Shown here piece after piece: positions 46,066 to 55,350 of a stretch of 64,000 nucleotides of DNA. The DNA comes from Nonlabens arenilitoris (GTDB lineage Bacteria; Bacteroidota; Bacteroidia; Flavobacteriales; Flavobacteriaceae), in assembly GCF_002954765.1 (NCBI RefSeq), contig NZ_MTPW01000001.1:1067501-1131500 (forward strand), read 5' to 3'. The notes beneath the pieces were generated by a model. It was given only the letters and a program-made list of their open reading frames with translations, did not search any database and was not told the DNA's origin. How positions within the stretch are numbered: position 1 is the stretch's first letter; each line of letters begins with the position of its first letter. A program made the position numbers and the translations under genes.

Positions 46066-46974
46066 ATGGATTCACATACAATTACTATTACACCTACTAC
46101 TAATGAGGCGATCATTAAATTTGAAAGCAATCATTTTCTAGTTAAAAATGAAAGCTATGAATTTAAGAACATCGATGACGCAAAACCATCACCGCTAGCG
46201 CAGCAATTATTCTATTTACCGTTTGTAAAAACCGTTTATATCACTCAAAATTTTATAGCCATAGAGCGCTATGACATTATTGAATGGAGCGACGTACAAG
46301 ATGAAGTAAAAGAGCAAGTAGAAAATTACTTGAATAGTGATGCACCGCTTTTAAATATAGAAAGTACACAAAAGAAAATTCCGGTAACCGTGTATGCTGA
46401 GGCTACTCCTAATCCTTCAGTAATGAAGTTTGTGGCTAATAAGAAGCTAGTAGTGAATAGCACAGAATTTAAATCCATTGCTGACACGGCAGATAACACA
46501 CTGGCGCGTCAATTATATAATTTCCCTTTTGTAAAAGAAATCTATGCCGATGAGAATTATGTATCCATTCAGAAACATGATATTGCGTCTTGGGATGAAG
46601 TGACCTTTGAAATACGTTCTTTCATTAAAGAAGCTATAGAAAATGGTGCTGAGATAGGACCGTCTAAACATGAAGCCGGAACAGTTAAAAAAGAAGGTGA
46701 AAACATAGAGCTTCCTAAATTTGAAAACCTAGATGATGTTTCTAAAAAAGTGGTAGAAATCCTAGATGAGTACATCAAACCTGCTGTAGCGAGTGATGGT
46801 GGTAACATCGTCTTTGACAGTTATGATGAAAACACTAAAGAGGTAAAGGTTATTTTACAAGGTGCCTGTAGCGGTTGCCCATCATCTACCATGACTTTGA
46901 AAAGCGGTATAGAAACAATGTTACGTGATATGTTACCTGGTAAGGTAGACCGCGTGATGGCTATAAATGGCTAA
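46066..46974 (+). CDS. NifU-like Fe-S scaffold with two Nfu N-terminal domains
   Basis: The 302-residue cytosolic protein carries two copies of the Nfu_N domain (about 8-85 and 105-190, with SPLAQQLFYLPFVKTVYI and NTLARQLYNFPFVKEIYA). A C-terminal NifU domain (about 220-300) has the cluster-binding C268 and C271 in ACSGCPSSTMTLKSG. It probably carries or transfers iron-sulfur clusters to apo-enzymes, including perhaps the radical SAM protein at 5 kb, though that link is speculative. The start is set at 46066 by the promoter. Confidence 0.92.
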   Translation: MDSHTITITPTTNEAIIKFESNHFLVKNESYEFKNIDDAKPSPLAQQLFYLPFVKTVYITQNFIAIERYDIIEWSDVQDEVKEQVENYLNSDAPLLNIESTQKKIPVTVYAEATPNPSVMKFVANKKLVVNSTEFKSIADTADNTLARQLYNFPFVKEIYADENYVSIQKHDIASWDEVTFEIRSFIKEAIENGAEIGPSKHEAGTVKKEGENIELPKFENLDDVSKKVVEILDEYIKPAVASDGGNIVFDSYDENTKEVKVILQGACSGCPSSTMTLKSGIETMLRDMLPGKVDRVMAING

Positions 46975-47098
46975 TAAACATGTCAATCATCTTTAAAAAT
47001 TGCTATTGATCCACTTATGTTTTTAGCTAGCTAATTTTAATATCGATTTTAAAATTTTACTTATCTTTTGAATCTAATTTATTTAATAAGATATAGTT

Positions 47099-47299
47099 AT
47101 GGCAATTTTAAAAGTAATTGAAGTATTAGCAAATAGTGATAAAAGCTGGGAAGACGCAACAAATAAAGCGGTAGAACAAGCCTCAAAGAGCGTTAAAAAT
47201 ATAAGATCTGTCTATGTAAATGAGCAAAGTGCACAAGTTAAAGACGGAAAAGTATCTGAATATAGAGTGAATGTAAAAATCACTTTTGAGGTAAAGTAA
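47099..47299 (+). CDS. Dodecin (flavin-binding storage protein)
   Basis: This 66-residue protein has the dodecin fold: ILKVIEVLANSDKSWEDAT, a helix and the strand pair VYVNEQSAQV and YRVNVKITFEV. Dodecins form 12-mers that bind riboflavin or FMN and buffer free flavin. The length is typical. It ends one base before the convergent tsaB gene. Confidence 0.93.
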   Translation: MAILKVIEVLANSDKSWEDATNKAVEQASKSVKNIRSVYVNEQSAQVKDGKVSEYRVNVKITFEVK

Positions 47300-47300
47300 T

Positions 47301-47990
47301 CTATCCTGCCTTAAACTCTTTAAGGTAAAAAGGTTCAAAATAAGCGACATCAACAGTGTCGCTTATTTTATGTTTTAAAACAGCAGTATCACACATGGTA
47401 ATTGCTGTAGGATTAGAAGTCACGTATTGATGGGCAGGTTCTTTAATCAGATCCTCAAATTTCTCCACACCAGTACCTATGAAAGTAATGGTTCCGCTTT
47501 CGCGAAAGCGAGAAAAAGAATCCTCATCCAATATAACCGCTTTAGTAGTTTCTAAAAGCTCTTTACCTTGATACACTGAAGCGTAAACCTCCATACGTCT
47601 TGCATCTAACATAGCGATAGTATAATCACTTGGTAAAGTATTTTGCAAGCTTAAAGACTCTAAGGTGTTGATTGCAATCATAGGAATATCTAAAGCATAA
47701 CACATGCCTTTTACACTAGCAACACCGATGCGTAAACCGGTATAGGATCCTGGTCCTTCACTAACGGCTATGGCATCTAAATCTTGAACGGTTAATTGAT
47801 TGCGTTTTAATAAGTCATCTATAAAGACATGCAGTCGTTCTCCATGAGAATAACTAGAGCTATTGTCTTCTATAAAATCGATACAATGCGCTATTTGAAA
47901 TGAATTAACAGTTGCGTTGCTAGTGTCATCACTAGCCAGTGCTACTGAACAATTTGTAGAAGAAGTTTCTACACAAAGAATGAGCGCCAT
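47301..47990 (-). CDS. tsaB: TsaB, tRNA threonylcarbamoyladenosine biosynthesis
   Basis: TsaB partners TsaD in making t6A on tRNAs that read ANN codons. The 229-residue protein has the ASKHA-fold N-terminus LCVETSSTNCSVALA and the AVSEGPGSYTGLRIGVASVK motif near 70-89. It is the last gene of the efflux operon, beginning two bases after the adaptor gene's stop, so it may be read from that operon. A palindrome (47495) encodes SRFRESGT. Confidence 0.94.
   Translation of the reverse strand: MALILCVETSSTNCSVALASDDTSNATVNSFQIAHCIDFIEDNSSSYSHGERLHVFIDDLLKRNQLTVQDLDAIAVSEGPGSYTGLRIGVASVKGMCYALDIPMIAINTLESLSLQNTLPSDYTIAMLDARRMEVYASVYQGKELLETTKAVILDEDSFSRFRESGTITFIGTGVEKFEDLIKEPAHQYVTSNPTAITMCDTAVLKHKISDTVDVAYFEPFYLKEFKAG
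47495..47510. repeat. Palindrome CGCTTTCGCGAAAGCG, copy 10
   Basis: Perfect copy in tsaB, encoding RFRES. Confidence 0.95.
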
Positions 47991-47991
47991 A

Positions 47992-49263
47992 TTATTCTTT
48001 CTCTACAGTTTCTTCTTTACTCTTCTCAGTATTAATGAGATCACCAGTTTTAAGCTCTTTAGTAACGGTGCGATATGGTCCCGTAATGATTTCTTCACCT
48101 TCTTTAAGACCAGTAAGAATTACAATATTTTTATCATCCTGTATACCTGTAGTAACCACGCGCAGCTTTGCTTTATCACCTGATTTTACATAAACACACT
48201 CATACTTTTCAGCATCCAACTCAATATCTGAGCGTCTTTTATTTTCTGTAGTATCGTTTTTTACGACTATCGAGCTTATAGGTACTGCTATAGCATCTTT
48301 CTTTTCTCGTGTAATGATGTCTACAGTAGCTGTCATTCCAGGTTTAAACGGACTGTAATTTTCTGGTTTCCCTTCTGTAAGATCTGTATAGGAATCTGGA
48401 AGAATACGTACTTTAACTTTAAAATTAGTAACCTGATCTGCAGATAGTTGACCGGTAGCTGTGTTTGCGATTTCTGTAACTGCTCCTTCAAACTTTTTCT
48501 TTAAGTACGCATCTACTTCTACAATCGCTTTATCACCTACAGCTATTTTTACGATGTCATTTTCATTTACATCTACTTCAACTTCCATTTGTGATAAGTC
48601 TGCAACACGTAGTAATTCTGTACCAGCCATTTGTTGAGTTCCTACTACTCGCTCACCTAATTCAACAGCAAGTAATGATATGGTACCTGTCATAGGAGCA
48701 AATATGCTAGTACGACCTAGATTGTCTGATGCCTCATTAACAGTTGCACCAGCACTTTGTACCGTAAAATAAGCAGATCTTTCAGATGCTTTTGCCCTAT
48801 CATATGCTGCAATAGCTGCGTCAAAATCTGATTGTGAAATCACACCTTTTTCAAATAAGGTTGCACTACGACCATAGTTAGCTTTTGCTTCAACTAATGA
48901 TGCCTTAGCTTGTTCAAAACCAGCTTTAGCATTTGCGAGTCCAGCTCGAGAACGACTTACACTAGATTGCAATAAATCTGGATTAATGCGTGCTAGAAGA
49001 TCTCCTTTTTTAACAGCTTGACCTTCCCTGATAGGTAATTCAATAATCTCACCAGGAACTTCTGGAGAGATACTTACTTCAATCTCTGGCTTGATTTTAC
49101 CAGTAGCGCTTACCGTTTCAATAACATCCATTTTTTCAATGGTCATTACTTCTACTGTTTTCCCCTTATCCTTACCACCTATTACACCAACAGCTTTGAG
49201 TCCAAAGTACCCGATAACAGCTATTCCAATAAGGATTAATATAATAAGTAATGGTTTTTTCAT
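47992..49263 (-). CDS. Efflux membrane-fusion (adaptor) protein, MacA/HlyD type
   Basis: The 423-residue protein has an N-terminal membrane anchor (about 4-25) and the split biotinyl-lipoyl domain (VSISPEVPGEIIELPIREGQ near 65-84 and TSIFAPMTGTISLL near 190). A helical hairpin (about 110-180) and a C-terminal beta region follow, then a Lys/Glu-rich tail. It links an inner-membrane transporter to the TolC channel. It is the second adaptor gene in this operon, just after tolC, which is unusual. Confidence 0.9.
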   Translation of the reverse strand: MKKPLLIILILIGIAVIGYFGLKAVGVIGGKDKGKTVEVMTIEKMDVIETVSATGKIKPEIEVSISPEVPGEIIELPIREGQAVKKGDLLARINPDLLQSSVSRSRAGLANAKAGFEQAKASLVEAKANYGRSATLFEKGVISQSDFDAAIAAYDRAKASERSAYFTVQSAGATVNEASDNLGRTSIFAPMTGTISLLAVELGERVVGTQQMAGTELLRVADLSQMEVEVDVNENDIVKIAVGDKAIVEVDAYLKKKFEGAVTEIANTATGQLSADQVTNFKVKVRILPDSYTDLTEGKPENYSPFKPGMTATVDIITREKKDAIAVPISSIVVKNDTTENKRRSDIELDAEKYECVYVKSGDKAKLRVVTTGIQDDKNIVILTGLKEGEEIITGPYRTVTKELKTGDLINTEKSKEETVEKE

Positions 49264-49267
49264 GATT

Positions 49268-50595
49268 TTAGAGTTTTAAATCTTCTGGTGCTATTCCCGT
49301 AAATAATTCGAGAACTTTAAGTTTAAAGATGTAGTCGTATTTACTGCGCAATAGACTGCTTTGCGCGTTAGTTAGTTGTGTTTGTGATTGATTAAAATCA
49401 AAAGCATTCATTAAGCCTACATTGTAACGCTCTTGTGCATACTCATATGCGAGTTCTCTTGCTTCTAATGCTTTTTGAGCACTTTGATAAGTTAGTCTGG
49501 AACCTTGAGCATCGTTATATGCTTGATATATATTTTGTTTAAGGTCTAGTTTTGCCTGAGTTTCTTGCAAACGGTTATTCTCTACATTGAGTTTACTGCG
49601 TTTCACATTATTAGAAACTGACCAGCCATTGAAAATAGGTAGATTTAAGCTTAGACCATATGATATACCATCATTTAATGACAACTGATCAAAGAAGGCT
49701 AGATTTAATCGATCGCTCTCACGTGTATTATAGTTAAAAAATGCACTAACCGTAGGTAATCTAGCTCCTCTAGCTATTTTTAAATCTTGTTCTGCAAGTG
49801 CTGTATTTTGTTCAGCGATTTTAATTTCGTATCTATTTTCAGTAGCAGCAGCATATATACCGTCTGCGCCTTGATCTAATATTAAAGCCACAGGATCATT
49901 TAAATCTGGATCTGAGACATCAAATCCTTTAAAGTCTTCTAAGTTTAAAATTTGAGCTAGTGTGATACGAGAAATAACAACATTGTTTTGCGCAGCAAGG
50001 ATTTGCTGTTCTTCATTTGCATATGTAGCCTGTACTTCTAGGACATCACCACGTGGTAATGAACCTGCGTCAACTAATTGCTGAGTTTGCTCTAGTTGTT
50101 TTGCGGTTAACTCGTGTTGAGCCTCTAATTGCTTTAAATTTTCTTTATTAAATAAAACATTTAAATAGCTATTTGCTACGTTTAATAAGATATTATCTTC
50201 TAACTGCTCTGCATTATATTGAGTGGCTAGAATATTCATTTTTGCACGTTGATGACGATATGCATTGCGCATACCATTGAATAACGTTACACCAGAATTA
50301 ATTCCGTAGGATGAGTTACGTGTCGTTTGTGTTTGTAAAACACCGGTAACTACGTTTTGAGTAAGTCCAGTATTCCATGAATTACTTGCGCTGGCATTAA
50401 GACTAGGTAAAAAAGCGCCTAAAGCATCTTTTTTATTTAGTTGAGCTTGCTCGATATTTAAATCTGCCTGCTTGATACTGATGTTATTTTCTATTGCATA
50501 ATCCACACACTCTTGAAGAGTCCATGATTTTGTTTGTTGCGCTTTCGCGAAAGCGAAACTTAAAACGGCAATACTACAGATGATAATTTTTTCAT
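49268..50595 (-). CDS. TolC-family outer-membrane efflux channel (apparent frameshift after start)
   Basis: The chain from the signal peptide SFAFAKAQ onward is an intact TolC-like protein of about 420 mature residues. It carries LQECVDYAIENNISIKQAD at the N-terminus, long helical hairpins and a duplicated OEP domain. The AFAKA is encoded by the palindrome (50540). No proper in-frame start exists: the frame runs open through the adaptor gene upstream to 50722. The natural ATG at 50593-50595 is followed by A6 then TTATCA and is one base out of frame. One more A would give MKKIIICSIAVLSFAFAKAQ. As written, translation from the ATG stops after MKKLSSVVLPF. This is a homopolymer error, a mutation or a slippage site. 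Confidence 0.85.
50540..50555. repeat. Palindrome CGCTTTCGCGAAAGCG, copy 11 (signal peptide of TolC)
   Basis: Perfect copy encoding AFAKA immediately before Gln, at the signal peptidase site of the TolC protein. Confidence 0.95.
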
Positions 50596-50651
50596 TCTCA
50601 TAACTTCCTATATGATATGTATGTGTTTCTATTAAAATGTTACAAAAAAGT

Positions 50652-51821
50652 TTATCCGCCGTATCCGCCTCGACCTGTAGGCGCCTTAAGCGCGTTCCAA
50701 ACTTTAATTTTATCACCTTCATTGACTCCAGAAAGAACCTCCACGTTAATCCCGTTGCTTAAGCCTAGTTCTACCTCACGTCTTTCAAACTCTTGATCAC
50801 CGATTGCCACTTCTACAAAAGGTTTTTTAGTCTTTGGATCGTATTGTACAAGAGCTTCTTTAATACTTAAAACTTGTTCTTTTTTATCAAGTATAATACT
50901 TGCATTTGCACTTAATCCAGCTCTAATAAAAGTAGAATCTTGTGCAGCTTTTAAAGTTCCTTTAATTGCAAATTGAATAGCTCCATTCTCTGCAATACCC
51001 TTAGGAGCTACATAATCCAATACTGCGTCAAACTTTTTATTGTCAAAAGCTCCTACGGTAATCTCTAACGGTAAACCTTCTTTTATTTTACCTACTTCAC
51101 TTTCATCTACTTTACCTTCAAAAATCATTTTGTTAACATCTGCGATAACGGCTATTGAGGTTCCTTCATTAAAATTGTTTGCCTCGATGACTTGATTTCC
51201 TTCTTTTACTGGTACATCTAGCACCATTCCAGATACGGTAGCGCGTATAGCGGTTTGGGCATAATTACCTAGTCCAGCAGTGGTTCCTGTTCTTATAATA
51301 TCATAGTTTTGTTGTGAACTAGTAAGGTTTACTTGTTCTTGCTTTAAACGTTGAAGAGCGTTATTATATGCGTTTTGAGCCAAGTCAAATTCATTTGCGG
51401 CGATAACTCCTTTATCAAAAAGTGTTTTTTGTCTGTTATAGATAGCTTTTTGATTATCTAAGGCAAGTTTTGCAGTTTCTACAGCAGTTCTAGCTCCAGA
51501 GATGTTGTTTTTTGCATTGGTTAATGAAGAAACATTAGGCACGACTTTAATGTCTGCTATTAAATCTCCTGCCTTTACAAAGTCACCTGCCTCTACATGG
51601 ATTTTATCAATTACTCCAGATATGTTAGGTTTAATATTCACCTCTTCTTTAGGTACAATACTTCCTGTAGCGACTGTCTCTTTGATTATCGTCTCCTTAG
51701 TAGGCTGCTCAGTAGTGTAAGTGATAGGGTCTTCTAAATCTTTTTGATAGATGTAAAAAATCCCTGCTGTTGCAAGTAGCAGTATGATGATCAATGTAAT
51801 TACGGTTCCTGTACGTTTCAT
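50652..51821 (-). CDS. Efflux membrane-fusion (adaptor) protein, MacA type
   Basis: The 389-residue protein has a membrane anchor (about 6-23), biotinyl-lipoyl halves (EEVNIKPNISGVIDKIHVEA near 63 and RATVSGMVLDVPV near 193), a coiled helical hairpin (about 105-180) and a C-terminal beta barrel ending in a Gly-rich tail. It follows the two permease genes by 16 bases. As in MacAB-TolC it is expected to bind the permease and the TolC channel across the periplasm. Confidence 0.92.
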   Translation of the reverse strand: MKRTGTVITLIIILLLATAGIFYIYQKDLEDPITYTTEQPTKETIIKETVATGSIVPKEEVNIKPNISGVIDKIHVEAGDFVKAGDLIADIKVVPNVSSLTNAKNNISGARTAVETAKLALDNQKAIYNRQKTLFDKGVIAANEFDLAQNAYNNALQRLKQEQVNLTSSQQNYDIIRTGTTAGLGNYAQTAIRATVSGMVLDVPVKEGNQVIEANNFNEGTSIAVIADVNKMIFEGKVDESEVGKIKEGLPLEITVGAFDNKKFDAVLDYVAPKGIAENGAIQFAIKGTLKAAQDSTFIRAGLSANASIILDKKEQVLSIKEALVQYDPKTKKPFVEVAIGDQEFERREVELGLSNGINVEVLSGVNEGDKIKVWNALKAPTGRGGYGG

Positions 51822-51837
51822 TATGGTTACTTAGTTA

Positions 51838-53097
51838 TTAGTCTGTTCTTAAAGCGTCTACTGGTTTCATTTGAGTAGCACGTGATGCTGGTATAAATCC
51901 AGCGAGTAATCCTGCGATAATTAAAATGATAAGTGCGATAATAATAACGGTAATATTCACACTAGGATTTGCAAAGTTTTCAACTGGTCCACTTTGGTCT
52001 AATATATAATTCATCACCCATATTAATCCTGCTGCTGCCGCTATACCTGCTAATCCTGATACTATGGTAAGCACCAATGATTCTTGTAAAATCTGTGCTT
52101 TTATGTCCCATGGAGATGCTCCTAAAGCGCGACGTACACCTATTTCATTGGTGCGCTCCTTTACAACGATTAACATAATATTACTTATACCTATTCCTCC
52201 TGAAAGTAAAACTAATGCTCCTACAAAGTATCCTACAAAACCTAGTATATCAAAAAGACCTGTAAAGCGTGCAAAGATTTCTGCCTTATCAAAATTACCT
52301 ATCGCTCTTTGATCATCTGGATGCACACCTCTTTGCTCTCTCATTATAGAAAGTATTTGAGGTTTTAAAGTGGTTATACTTGTATGATCGTATGCGGTGA
52401 TTGCCATCCAACCTACATTATTACCTGTATTAAAGGCATTTGCAAAACTGGTGAATGGTATAAATATATTATTTGCTTCTTCTTCACTGTCACCTTGTGT
52501 ATTGGGATTTTGAAAAACACCTACAACTTTAAAATTGACACCATTTATTTTTATATAAGTACCTATAGGCTCTTCACCGATGTCGTATAAGGATTTAACA
52601 ACATCAGTACCTATTACTGCGGTTTTCATTTTTGCATTGATATCTGAATAGTTGAGCCATCTACCTTTTATAATATCCATGTACTCCTGGTGTATATATT
52701 CTGGGTAATCTCCATAGATTCCAAAGGCTCCAGTTTTCTCATTTCTGGTTACATTGTTAGCACCACGGAAACCACCTAATTGTAATCTAGGCGACACATA
52801 TTGCAATGCAGGAATATTTTGTTTGAGCGCTTCAACATCTTCTAATTTAAATTGTACAGGACGACCTTTATTAAGGCCTTTATAAGCCATTGAGGTACTT
52901 TGTCCCCACATAAACATAGAGTTTGTCGCTCCGTTTGCAAAACCGGTAGTTACACCTGTTCTTAGTCCATTGGTAAGCGCCAGTAGCGCTACTAGAATAA
53001 AAATTCCCCAGAATACTCCAAACGCAGTTAAAAATGTACGTAGTTTATTAGCATTAAGTGCTTCTAATATTTCATTCCATCGATCTCTACTAAACAT
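51838..53097 (-). CDS. ABC transporter permease, MacB/FtsX type (second)
   Basis: The 419-residue protein has an N-terminal membrane segment near 18-40, a large periplasmic MacB_PCD domain (about 45-270) and three C-terminal membrane segments (about 285-395) in the FtsX domain. The conserved GGIGISNIMLIVVKERTNEIGVRRALGA segment spans about 303-330. It is separated from the first permease by one base. The two permeases probably form a heterodimer. Confidence 0.93.
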   Translation of the reverse strand: MFSRDRWNEILEALNANKLRTFLTAFGVFWGIFILVALLALTNGLRTGVTTGFANGATNSMFMWGQSTSMAYKGLNKGRPVQFKLEDVEALKQNIPALQYVSPRLQLGGFRGANNVTRNEKTGAFGIYGDYPEYIHQEYMDIIKGRWLNYSDINAKMKTAVIGTDVVKSLYDIGEEPIGTYIKINGVNFKVVGVFQNPNTQGDSEEEANNIFIPFTSFANAFNTGNNVGWMAITAYDHTSITTLKPQILSIMREQRGVHPDDQRAIGNFDKAEIFARFTGLFDILGFVGYFVGALVLLSGGIGISNIMLIVVKERTNEIGVRRALGASPWDIKAQILQESLVLTIVSGLAGIAAAAGLIWVMNYILDQSGPVENFANPSVNITVIIIALIILIIAGLLAGFIPASRATQMKPVDALRTD

Positions 53098-53098
53098 A

Positions 53099-54346
53099 TT
53101 ACTCGTCTCTTAAGGCTTCTATAGGTTTAATGTTTGCGGCTCTTCTAGCTGGAATAAAACCTGCTAATGCACCAGCAACTATTAATATAATGACCGTGGT
53201 TATAGATGTTACAAAATCTACTTTAGGGTATTTAATAAAGTCTGCTTCAATTTGAGGACCTACTAACTCCAGTAAACCAACACCAAAAAACAATCCTATC
53301 AATCCCGCAAGACTCGTTATAAAAATGGCTTCTTGTAATACCATCCATATGATCTCTGATGGTAAAGCTCCCAAAGCTTTTCTAATTCCTATTTCTTTGG
53401 TACGCTCTTTTACAATAATGAGCATTATGTTACCTACTCCTACCACACCTGCAATAATGGTTCCTATACCAATAAACCAGAACACGGCTCTAATGGTATC
53501 TATTAAACCATAAATTTTCTTAGCTTCTTCAAGTGTATCGTTAACTCTCACAGCGATACGATCATCTGGTGCAACACTAAATCTAGTGCGCAAATCTTGA
53601 TCAATGCTTTGAGACATTGCAGCGCTCAACGCCACTGCCTCATCAAAACTATCACTCATTTTAACGGTATAAGCAATGCGATTGATATTTTCGCCAGCAT
53701 TAAACACTTTTTGGGCAGTGGTCATAGGAATGAATAACCGTGTCTCTTCACGTGTACCACCAGGATCTGTGTAAACACCTACAACTGTAAAATTAATATT
53801 ATCATTAAGTATTACTGTTTCACCTACCGCATCTTTATCTCCAAAAAGGTCTTGCTTCATTTGATATCCTAAAACACCTACCTTTCTTGACCCATCAATA
53901 TCTGAATTGTTAATAAAGCGACCATTCACTAGAGTAGCATTTTCAATAAATTGCTGATCTGGAAATGCACCTTCAATACGATAATTACCTTGTTTTTCTT
54001 TATAATTGATTTGTCCACCCCATGTATTATATAGACTGGTTTTATACTCTATGTGCTCCTCGTATTTTTGATTTAAATTCTCATAGTCTTTATTAGTCAT
54101 TTGAAGACGACGACCTGGATTAAGACCTTTATAACCTTTAGTAGTTACCCTAGTACTAACCTGAATACGATTAGTTGCGTCACTTTCAAATTGTGATTTC
54201 ACACCGTTTTGAATACCAGATGAGAAACCCAACAGTATAACCAATATAAAAATTCCAGATGCAACAGAAAGACTAGTTAAAAAAGTACGCAATTTATTCT
54301 TGCGTATCGTTTCAAAAATCTCTTGCCAGCGTTCAATATTAAACAT
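53099..54346 (-). CDS. ABC transporter permease, MacB/FtsX type (first)
   Basis: The 415-residue protein has the same layout: a membrane segment near 18-40, a MacB_PCD periplasmic domain and a C-terminal FtsX domain with KERTKEIGIRKALGALP. Its ATG lies inside the ATPase gene end (8-base overlap), so the two are translationally coupled. Separate ATPase and paired permease subunits replace the single fused MacB polypeptide of Proteobacteria. Confidence 0.93.
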   Translation of the reverse strand: MFNIERWQEIFETIRKNKLRTFLTSLSVASGIFILVILLGFSSGIQNGVKSQFESDATNRIQVSTRVTTKGYKGLNPGRRLQMTNKDYENLNQKYEEHIEYKTSLYNTWGGQINYKEKQGNYRIEGAFPDQQFIENATLVNGRFINNSDIDGSRKVGVLGYQMKQDLFGDKDAVGETVILNDNINFTVVGVYTDPGGTREETRLFIPMTTAQKVFNAGENINRIAYTVKMSDSFDEAVALSAAMSQSIDQDLRTRFSVAPDDRIAVRVNDTLEEAKKIYGLIDTIRAVFWFIGIGTIIAGVVGVGNIMLIIVKERTKEIGIRKALGALPSEIIWMVLQEAIFITSLAGLIGLFFGVGLLELVGPQIEADFIKYPKVDFVTSITTVIILIVAGALAGFIPARRAANIKPIEALRDE

Positions 54347-55040
54347 GAGATAAAGCTTTTACCTGATCAACCATAGTATCATCTATAATTAATCCATCTT
54401 TAAGATTAACAATACGCTTAGTCATTTGTGCGATGTCAGGCTCGTGCGTTACAATAAGTATGGTACGACCTTCTTCATTAATACCTTGGATAAGATCCAT
54501 CACCTCATAAGAGGTTTTAGTGTCTAAGGCTCCTGTAGGCTCATCTGCTAGTAATACTTTAGGATCACTAGCTAATGCTCTTGCAATTGCTACACGTTGT
54601 TTCTGACCACCAGATAATTGATTAGGCAAATGATCTGCCCAGTCTGCAAGCCCTACTTTTTCTAGATAATGCATGGCACGCTCATCACGTTCTTTACGAC
54701 TTACTTTTTGGTAGTATAGTGGTAATGCTACATTATCGATGGCATTTTTATAATTGATTAGATTAAAAGATTGAAAAATAAAACCTAAAAACTTATTTCG
54801 ATATTGTGCCGCTAGTTTCTCATTCAGGTTTTTAATAGGGACACCATCTAGTGTATAACTTCCATGATCAGCCTCATCAAGCATTCCTAGTATATTGAGT
54901 AATGTAGATTTACCTGAACCAGACGATCCCATTATGGATACTAACTCGCCTTCTTTAACAGAAAAGTTAATTCCCTTAAGTACGTGTAATGAGTTATTTC
55001 CTGTGCTATAGGATTTATTCAGGTCCTTTATTTCAATCAT
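54339..55040 (-). CDS. ABC transporter ATP-binding protein (MacB/LolD type)
   Basis: The 233-residue protein has Walker A GSSGSGKST at 38-46, the signature LSGGQKQRVAIARAL near 142-156 and Walker B VLLADEPTGALD near 162-173. The subtype is the MacB/LolD/FtsE group. It is the first gene of the operon running to tsaB. The export substrate cannot be told from sequence. Antibiotics, lipids or peptides are possible. Confidence 0.95.
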   Translation of the reverse strand: MIEIKDLNKSYSTGNNSLHVLKGINFSVKEGELVSIMGSSGSGKSTLLNILGMLDEADHGSYTLDGVPIKNLNEKLAAQYRNKFLGFIFQSFNLINYKNAIDNVALPLYYQKVSRKERDERAMHYLEKVGLADWADHLPNQLSGGQKQRVAIARALASDPKVLLADEPTGALDTKTSYEVMDLIQGINEEGRTILIVTHEPDIAQMTKRIVNLKDGLIIDDTMVDQVKALSHV

Positions 55041-55135
55041 GGCTAGTGTTTCTAAACGAGCTATTAAGCAAGCTTAATTACTAAGACCCTAAATTTCAGT
55101 AGATGTTACAGAAAAATTGATAATAAAATGTTAAT

Positions 55136-55348
55136 TCAACTCTTTTTAGTCGTCGATCGATAGACTAAATAGATAATTCCACCTACTAGGATGTATGGAA
55201 ATATCATTAAATACGTGATTCCATTATTTAAACCTTCAGCAGCTTTAGTATCTCCACCGCTTTCTATAACTGCACGACACATGGCACATTGCGCTTTCGC
55301 GAAAGCGGAATAAAAAAAGACGGCAAGAAGTATTAAAAACTTTTTCAT
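55136..55348 (-). CDS. Small exported membrane protein with CAMC motif
   Basis: The ATG at 55348 gives 70 residues: a signal sequence ending SAFAKAQ, where the palindrome (55292) encodes AFAKA, then immediately CAMCRAVIES, a loop and one membrane segment (about 45-66) with a KKS tail. The paired cysteines exposed after cleavage could bind a metal or heme group, and the neighbours are oxidase assembly genes. The family is common in Bacteroidota but uncharacterised. It lies two bases after the DUF420 gene. Confidence 0.8.
   Translation of the reverse strand: MKKFLILLAVFFYSAFAKAQCAMCRAVIESGGDTKAAEGLNNGITYLMIFPYILVGGIIYLVYRSTTKKS
55292..55307. repeat. Palindrome CGCTTTCGCGAAAGCG, copy 12 (signal peptide of CAMC protein)
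   Basis: Perfect copy encoding AFAKA directly before Gln-Cys at the predicted cleavage site. Confidence 0.95.
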
Positions 55349-55350
55349 AT

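Noticed and set aside
50596..50722. TolC N-terminal extension up to 50722
   Set aside because: It lies within the adaptor gene and precedes a complete signal peptide, so it is read-through of an open frame, not a real N-terminus.
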